Origin: Physcomitrium patens
Taxonomy: Eukaryota > Streptophyta > Bryopsida > Funariales > Funariaceae
Direction: 5' to 3'
Length of the DNA: 64,000 nt
NCBI RefSeq assembly: GCF_000002425.4
Contig: NC_037253.1
Coordinates: forward strand, 11,027,065-11,091,064
Below, one piece after another: positions 57,601-64,000 of this stretch. Positions within the stretch are counted from its first letter, which is position 1, and the number at the start of each line of letters is the position of its first letter. The translations under genes were made by a program, and so were the position numbers. Below the pieces are notes generated by a model. That model had not been told where the DNA came from and did no database searches. It saw only the letters and a list, made by a program, of their open reading frames with translations.

Positions 57601-58884
57601 CACCCACCCATCCGTATATACGAATGAATTTATCAGGAGATGACGGCATTCATCCATAGGCCGTGCGAGCTTCCCTTCTGTGACAGAAGGAATGTTGCAA
57701 TGGAAGGGTTGAGAGAGAGCCTCCTCCTCCACCATACCCTTTCAATCACGGCCCACCGCCCTCATTCTCGCGTCCTCTGCATCCTCGTCTATTGTGCACG
57801 CGACGTCAACAATTCCCTTCCTGTGATGTCGCATCGGCTTCACGCCACCGAAGTCTCCTTGTTTGTGGACACCATGTGAGGCATAGCTGCTCGCGATCGG
57901 TGGCGATCATTGCGGGCTGCAAGAGCAGCTCTCCTCCGCCGTCCTCTACGTCAGCGTCGAATTTCTTCCGATGGTGAGGCCCCTGGTTGCGAAAGCGCTT
58001 TGTTAGCTTTGAATGTCGCAGATCGGGAAGAGTGATCGGAAGTGTATGCGATTGGCATTGTTACGGCGGTGGATGAGAACTGTCCGGATATCGTGCACAT
58101 TGAATGTGCGTAACGTGCCGATGTCGCTTTTTTTTCGATTGATTAGACAATAACGTTAGCTTGTGTCTTAGCTTATTTCATTACATTGTGATCGCAGTGG
58201 AATTTCCGTGAGGTAGTAATTCAGATTTTGGCTCTATATTTTTAGAAGTGCGAAATAGGATCCATCTTGGTTTGTTAAATTCTTCCACATTATATTTTAT
58301 GAGATTAGTGGTGATTTATACCTGTGGGAGTTTCAAAGGATTTTTATGATTCCTTCAATGCTTACGCTGGCTTCCAGTGTTATTATTATTTTTATTATTT
58401 TTTGTTTTTATTTTATTTTTTTGTTTTTGTTTTAAAAGTCACTCTAAAATTCACTTGATATTGATCCTTTCGTTTGTTCCTTCGTTCTGTCAAAATGATT
58501 ATTTTGACTTGTATTTTGTATAACTTCTCTTATTTGTCAATATTATTTCTGCTGATACGCTCCACATTATCCCTGAGATTCTTGTGGTTAGTTGTGAGTT
58601 ACTTGCTAACCATGGGCATTTCATGATTACGCGGCAATTTGCACTGTAGCAAGAGCAACCAGCTCACTAGCTCAATGTCTTTCTCGTCCTTTTCTCCTTT
58701 TGGAAATGACAACATTGTTATCTCTGGGAAGCAATACAGTGGTTGTATGCCATTCCACGGAAGTACGTTGTTTCTACTGTAAGCTATTCATGGAAAGTGT
58801 TGATGAATTTGTCTTCATTTTGCAGTGAGGCACTAAGAGTCAAGTCTATTCCCTAACAATATTTCTTTGATTTGGTGTTTGTAG
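57600..58884 (+). promoter_or_regulatory. Probable promoter, leader and 5' exon(s) of gene 2
   Basis: GC content rises abruptly at about 57640 and stays high to 58130, typical of a gene start in this window. Overlapping open frames at 57640-57879 and 57792-57977 lie here, with a well-placed start context at about 57699 (GCAATGG) and donor-like CCAT|GTGAGG and CGATG|GTGAGG sites. Which of these gives the N-terminus cannot be decided. A further coding-looking stretch lies at about 58040-58110. The next exon starts at 58885 in phase 0. Confidence 0.4.
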
Positions 58885-61800
58885 GAGAAAGATACTACCA
58901 CAGATGTTGAGGAAGAGGAGCCTCTCCCATCTCCAGTTCCAGGAGTGGAGATGCTTCCACCTGATATCGCAGATAAAAGGTTTGTTTTGTTTTTTGTTTT
59001 TATTTTGAGTATATACTATCTTCTCTGCGTAAGGGATTGAATGAGTTTCGATTCCACGAATGTTCTGATTATTCAACGAATGCAACTTGATGTGTGAGAA
59101 GATTTCTGCATTTTTCCCAATGTGGAGTTTTCTGGATACGGAACCTGCAATCCGTAGATTTGTAATCATCAGCCGGTTAAGTTGAAAGGTTCATGAAAAT
59201 TGCAGATTCGCACTGACTTTGGAGACAATGAAGAATGATGAAAATTATCTATGGATGGAACTCAGCAAATGTCGCATCACCGACAGTCGTATACGGAAAG
59301 TGAGGGCGACATTCTCACACTTCGGCCAAATGATACCTTGCTATTCTTGTTGATGGTATTCAACGCTAGATTCCAGTGTTTAAATAATGTTTTCGTGCAC
59401 CATAATTTTGACTCATTTATTTTTCTGTGTGCTTTAATGGTGATAATGAATGATGTCTCTTTACATGTAAAAATTAGCTTATTAGCGATTGCAGGGGCTT
59501 TGTTGGACTTGGTGCAGCTCTTTGCAGCTTTGAAGGATAATACGTCGATGACATCTATCGATCTTTCAAACAATGTGATTACAGACGAAGGCATGAGCTT
59601 TTTAACGGGAGCTTTAGCTGTTGGAATGGTACCAAACCTTCTTCGTATAAATCTTCAGGGTAATCCTATCAGCAGCAAAGGCCGAGAGCTACTTGCTGGA
59701 CTGTATCATTTACGTAAGCAGCTCTTGGTAAGTCAAATAACTTCAATTAACTCCGTGTAGATTATATGTTTATCATCGATTATTATTTTATTTTATAATT
59801 TTTTAATAGAATTGTGAATTTTCTTGCGGTCTGCTCAAATTCCATCGCAACCTTCATTGGGCTTGACTACCGTGTGAAATGGTGTTATTCGATTGTCAAT
59901 TCTGCTACCACGGTCTATTAGGATTTCATTAGAACTTGATCATTTCACTTCAACAGCTTTGAGTTGGTGTTGTGCTTGGCTGGGTTACATAAGTACCTTG
60001 TTGACGAGCTTATGATGATCTGAGATAACCTGGTGACGTTTGTTCTTGCATGAGTCCAGGTCGAGTATGATATGGTTGAAGAACCAAGTGAAGGAGAATC
60101 AGATTTGTCTGTAGCAGATGATTTGCAGGAAAACTTTCCAAGAAGCAAATGGATTGGGAATTGCACCGAGGCAAATGGACCAGAAGACCCAGAAGCTCAA
60201 GACTTGTTTTCTTCTGCACAACGGCAGCGAGCTTGCGATCCCCATCTTCTAGAAGAGCAGGTAGGAAGTTCCCAGCATCTAGAAGAGCAGCTATTAATTA
60301 CAAAGCAGGGAGAGCCGGTATTAACTGAGCAACAAGAAGAGTAGGTATCAATTGGGTGATAGAAAGGATAGGTATAAAGGAATAGTATTCGCTGTTGTTT
60401 AAAAGGAGTAAATAGCAGCTCTAAGCAGCGTGTAAGTCTTTTTCTGAAGATTAAGTCGTGTTCAGCAATAACAACAATATGATTAATCGCACTGACCTAA
60501 TCATATAAATGAACTACGCGTGCGGTGTTGAAGCCTGACTCTGAAACAAAGAAGCAATATGTAGTCAATTTCAATCATTATCGCGTTATCCTTATTTACA
60601 ACTGCCATCCTGGTTTGAAGTTGTATGGGAGTATCTAGGATCTCTTCTTATTAGAGACAATTTGGTCAATCTGGATGTGGCCGTAGAGTTGTTATTCACC
60701 AACTTATTCAGTATTTTCCTATGCTCATCCGCAAAAACTATGGTATTGACATCATTGGGATGCAGGCTGAGTTGTTGATGCAAGTATTGCAGCAGAGTGC
60801 AACCAAAAGCATGTCACCAGCAGAGCTCGCTTCGAATTTGAAGCAATTGGGAGGGGTCTTAACTCATTTGTTGGAGATTCACCGAGAAAAGTTGCCGGAA
60901 TGGGCATCTGCTGACCAACTTCCAAAGGTTTGTTTTTAATTGACTTCACTCCTTCTTGGATGTTAAAGGTATTATACACCTGAATTATTCTTTATTGACT
61001 TAAAAAAATTTCTCTCCATATTTTGTGTAGCTTCTTCTTTTAACGGTCTCTGCTAGACACTATAAACAAAAATTGCTTTTAAAGTTCTGAGCTAATTTGA
61101 AAACCACGACTAAGTTGTATGAAGTTGGAGGAATGTGGCATGCTTGTAACTCAACTTTTGTGTCCTATGACTTCGACATGGAGCTTATGTCTAAGTACTG
61201 AATACTCAGAGGTTTGTGGTTTTATTCTGCTGATCTGAGCAGGGTCTAAAGGAGGTAGTGGAAAACATCAAGACATTGACCCTCATGTTAGATTTGCCTG
61301 CAGCACCACATCAGTCCCAACGTCGCACTGAGGAAGCTTCTGCAGGTTTACATCGTATAGCCGTAGTTAATGTGCTTGGTCAGCTCCTCGGGGCAGGGTG
61401 TCCTGCCATAGATGGCCTGCTCCTCATCCAGGCTGTTCCAAGCAGACTTATAGCCCTCTTCTTCCAGTACCCTTGGAACAGCATGTTGCAAGCGGCCCTC
61501 TGCAAATGTTTTCTTGTAAGTTGGTCTTTTTGTGAAATTAAGTATAAGTCAAAAACATCTCTATAGCTATTGCTGTAAACATTTCTACAAGTTAAAGTCA
61601 GCTTCATGGAGTTTTTTATTATTTTTGTCAAGTAGCGTGTAAAGCCTCTAAGTCTTACGAAATATAGCAGTTTTGAAAATCTTTTATTTTTTCATGTTCA
61701 GGTCGCACGTTATTTAGTACGTAGCTTTTTACTTTTACTTTTGGGGGTGGTTAATAATTAGGCATCTTTTTGCAAAGTAGAGTGGGTAATTTCATGAGTA

Positions 61801-62837
61801 GATAATTTCATTAGGTACTGAAATTCAAGTTGAACTTGACGCACTTTGACTACTCAATTTACCTTGATGTGTAGTTCTGAGCAAACTCTAGTGACGTGCA
61901 TGAAATTGAATTGCTGCGACTTATTTCATCCCTCTCATTGTCCTCGATTCAGGCAGTTTTAGATCGACCTGGAACGCTTGTATGCTCAGCTATTCTTGCG
62001 GGAGGAACTGGACTTCCCACTCTCTGTGCCAAAGTTGGTAGTGAATGTGCTACTTTAGTTATGAGCAATAGACCCGGGTGAGTTACTCCTAATACATGAC
62101 TTCTGATTATTGTAATTTTTTGGTTTTGCTCTGAATCTTGAATGTATAGTCACACTATTTGGTGCCCAGGCTCGCTGTAGTACCGTCAGACTTTTCTACT
62201 TCTAGATTTTAGTTTTTTCTAAATACAGTTCAGTTATAGGCTTCTTAATTTGATTTAAGCTTGCTCGGATTACGACATGGAATTTTTTTCCTGTAAGCAA
62301 ACTGTTACAATTTATTAACACTTAACAATGTTTCATTATGTGGATGGTTATCTTAGGTATGCTGGTTACATTGTGAAGCTATCTAAAACTCTGCAGGTGC
62401 TGGGGGAGAAGGATGCATCTGTTAATGTAATTTTCGTAACCACTGTGTTCCTTGTCCGTTGATATTTAGTGAGATATTTAATACCATGAGATGAGATCTG
62501 CCACAAATTGGATGGAAAGTGCTGCATTGGTATTTTCTATTTTAAAATCAAAGTTGCTTCCCACAGATATTTCAGAAAGTTTAGCGTAATCTCCTGATTT
62601 AGCTCAACTAAACCGTTTTTGTGGGGCTCATGCGATCAGGAGTTACTGCAGCAAAGTGACCAATGGGTTATCTTCGCTGGCGTAGATGGTTTGTTGAGCA
62701 AACTAGTGACCGAGCAAACAGGCCATTTAGGAGGACCAAAGCCTGTTCTAGCACGCTCCATGGCACCATTTTTTCAAAACAACCCAGGCAGGTCCTCTGC
62801 AGCTTTTGAACAGTTTCGAGGCCTTGTTCTCACGTGA
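58885..62837 (+). CDS. Gene 2: leucine-rich repeat protein with SAPS-like region
   Basis: Nine exons join in frame with GT-AG introns: 58885-58979, 59206-59299, 59518-59727, 60060-60260, 60655-60927, 61243-61515, 61953-62077, 62357-62426, 62640-62837 (TGA). They give 512 residues without the N-terminus. Exons 2-3 encode RI-type leucine-rich repeats (LSKCRITDSRIRKLFAAL, then SIDLSNNVITDEG and INLQGNPISSKG). Exon 4 is an acidic linker. Exons 5-9 resemble the C-terminal half of SAPS proteins, regulatory subunits of Sit4/PP6 phosphatase: IALFFQYPWN matches the family's LFFEFPYNN, and RPGYAGYIVKLSKTL matches RTGYIGHLTRISNKL. The usual SAPS N-terminal half was not found. It probably binds or regulates a phosphatase; that is inference. 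An alternative splice into exons after 62837 is possible. Confidence 0.72.
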
Positions 62838-62914
62838 ACTGTATGCACCCTACCACATTTCAGTATGTAGATGTCTCTGCAGCTTTGTTGACCAGATATA
62901 TTTGAAGAACATTT

Positions 62915-63211
62915 TTTAGCTCAGGACTCGTCACATTGTGCTAAGTCTTGTCAAGCCTGGGATGTTCGTGTACACTGCACCCAGCGCCCTGGACAATTTA
63001 GCTATCAGAAAGTGTACGATGCCAAGGTAGCTAGTTCCTTTTGAACCTTTCGTGCGGTGCATAATCTTCAGCAATTCTTATATGTAATCTTTTTTTCCCT
63101 TTATTGCTGATTTATAAGGCTTTCATTTGGTTTATTGCAGGTTCGTGTAGGACAGATGACCCCTTTCTGTTCAAATCAAATGACGCTTTTAATAGTTAAA
63201 GAGTCACCCTA
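62915..63211 (+). other. Possible extra 3' exons or 3' UTR of gene 2
   Basis: A T-rich acceptor (CATTTTTTAG, about 62911-62920) precedes 62921-63027. A second acceptor (TTTATTGCAG) precedes 63141-63211. In one frame the two read continuously through AAG|GTAGCT...TTGCAG|GTT to a stop TAG at 63209-63211 (SYQKVYDAK, then VRVGQMTPF). I could not find a donor in the preceding exon with matching phase. Either the gene has an alternative end or these are spliced 3' UTR. Confidence 0.35.
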
Positions 63212-64000
63212 GCAGCCAAACGTTCGGACTGATTTAGGTGCAATTCGAGTTGCTCCTTATGTGCTAGTCTCTATGATTTGTGATTAGTTTTGGCCTTTTT
63301 GGAGACGCTGAGTCTTTTTGTTGTTCCAAAATTAGAAATTTCACCAATTTTTTGAGCAAAGTATTAAGAGTTTAATTAGAACGCATGAGCATAAGCTGAG
63401 AACATAAACACGTAGGATGAATATTGGCAATACTTTGTATCACATAATACTGCTTGCTCATGAGATGAGCTGCCCTTGACCTGAGTTGTCAACAATTTGA
63501 CCGTCACCGTTTTTACTCCTGTATATGTATTCTGCTGTCCTTTGGAACTGCATTAAGCCTGGTATGAAAAGATTATTATCAGCAATCTGATCTGTCAAAA
63601 ATGATTCTGGTTTAAGTGATTCGCATCAATCTATAACATACAAGAAATTATCGAACTGAGTTAAATACGGATACAAACATGTGGTAAACTTAGATTGGTT
63701 TACAGGATTCAGGTTCAAATTAGAATTATTCAATTTGATGAACATGGTATTGGTTACTACGTAAAAATTTATAAATTTACAAATAAGATTAGCCTATTTA
63801 AGATGCTTTTCTGGATATTTTATATTTAAGATTGGTTTCTTTTCAAAATTGTATACTTGAAGGGCTATCTACTTAAACTTGGTTGCAATATGGAATGACA
63901 CATAGAGGCAACTAGAATAGCATTACTTTCAAAAAAGTTAAAGTTACATTAAACAAAAATGTATAAACTTTGTTAATTATGTAAAGAGTAAAATTATCTA
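63212..64000. other. Downstream flank, no feature recognised
   Basis: Gene-like composition to about 63600, then AT-rich. No open frame, repeat or RNA gene recognised. Confidence 0.4.

Noticed and set aside
58846..59169. 107-codon - strand open frame overlapping gene 2
   Set aside because: Antisense to an exon and intron of gene 2 whose + strand splicing is consistent; no motif.
59277..59760. Reading exon 3 of gene 2 as part of a single long unspliced frame (59251-59760)
   Set aside because: The upstream part (59300-59517) breaks the leucine-rich repeat pattern and starts at a strong donor; splicing to the acceptor at 59517 restores the repeat register.
1..64000. tRNA, rRNA, CRISPR or bacterial-type operon features
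   Set aside because: No such features were seen; regularly spaced repeats are LTR-internal tandem repeats, and intron structure shows a eukaryotic nuclear sequence.

Overview
The window looks like nuclear DNA of a land plant, most probably a bryophyte such as a moss. The background is very AT-rich, both cellular genes have 190-440 bp GT-AG introns, and the chromodomain LTR retrotransposons resemble the Tcn1-like chromoviruses known from mosses and lycophytes. The organism call is inference. About 80% of the window is retrotransposon; two cellular genes lie on the + strand, both in the right half.

Layout. 1-7044: decayed + strand relics of Tcn1-like family B with three LTRs. 7542-32200: an old - strand Ty3/gypsy element (family C1) split by nested insertions. 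These are solo LTR E1 (9245-10874), the young 8.56 kb element A (11426-19985), element B (20000-27671, itself carrying solo LTR S1), solo LTR E2 (28293-29124) and solo LTR S2 (29951-31238). 32201-33359: two LTR fragments. 33360-36060: AT-rich DNA with two MITEs. 36485-37916: gene 1, three exons, unknown protein. 39253-39551: a third MITE. 39690-44063: a second, 5'-truncated family C copy (C2). 44098-55510: another family B copy (R4), interrupted by solo LTR S3 and by chromovirus D, which itself contains solo LTR E3. 55511-57600: a short GC-richer unique stretch and AT-rich spacer. 58885-62837: gene 2, nine recognised exons encoding leucine-rich repeats joined to a SAPS-like (PP6 regulatory subunit) region.

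The most notable signals are in the LTRs. (1) Families B and D appear to self-prime reverse transcription: an 11-nt site two bases inside the 5' LTR is complementary to the predicted transcript start, 31-32 nt downstream of a TATA box. The two families carry different but covarying sequences. (2) The A/E group of LTRs makes 4-bp target duplications that tend to centre on CG. (3) LTRs of D and C contain perfect multi-unit heat-shock elements. (4) Gene 2 combines domains not usually found together.

Family letters A-E and copy names are local labels used only here.
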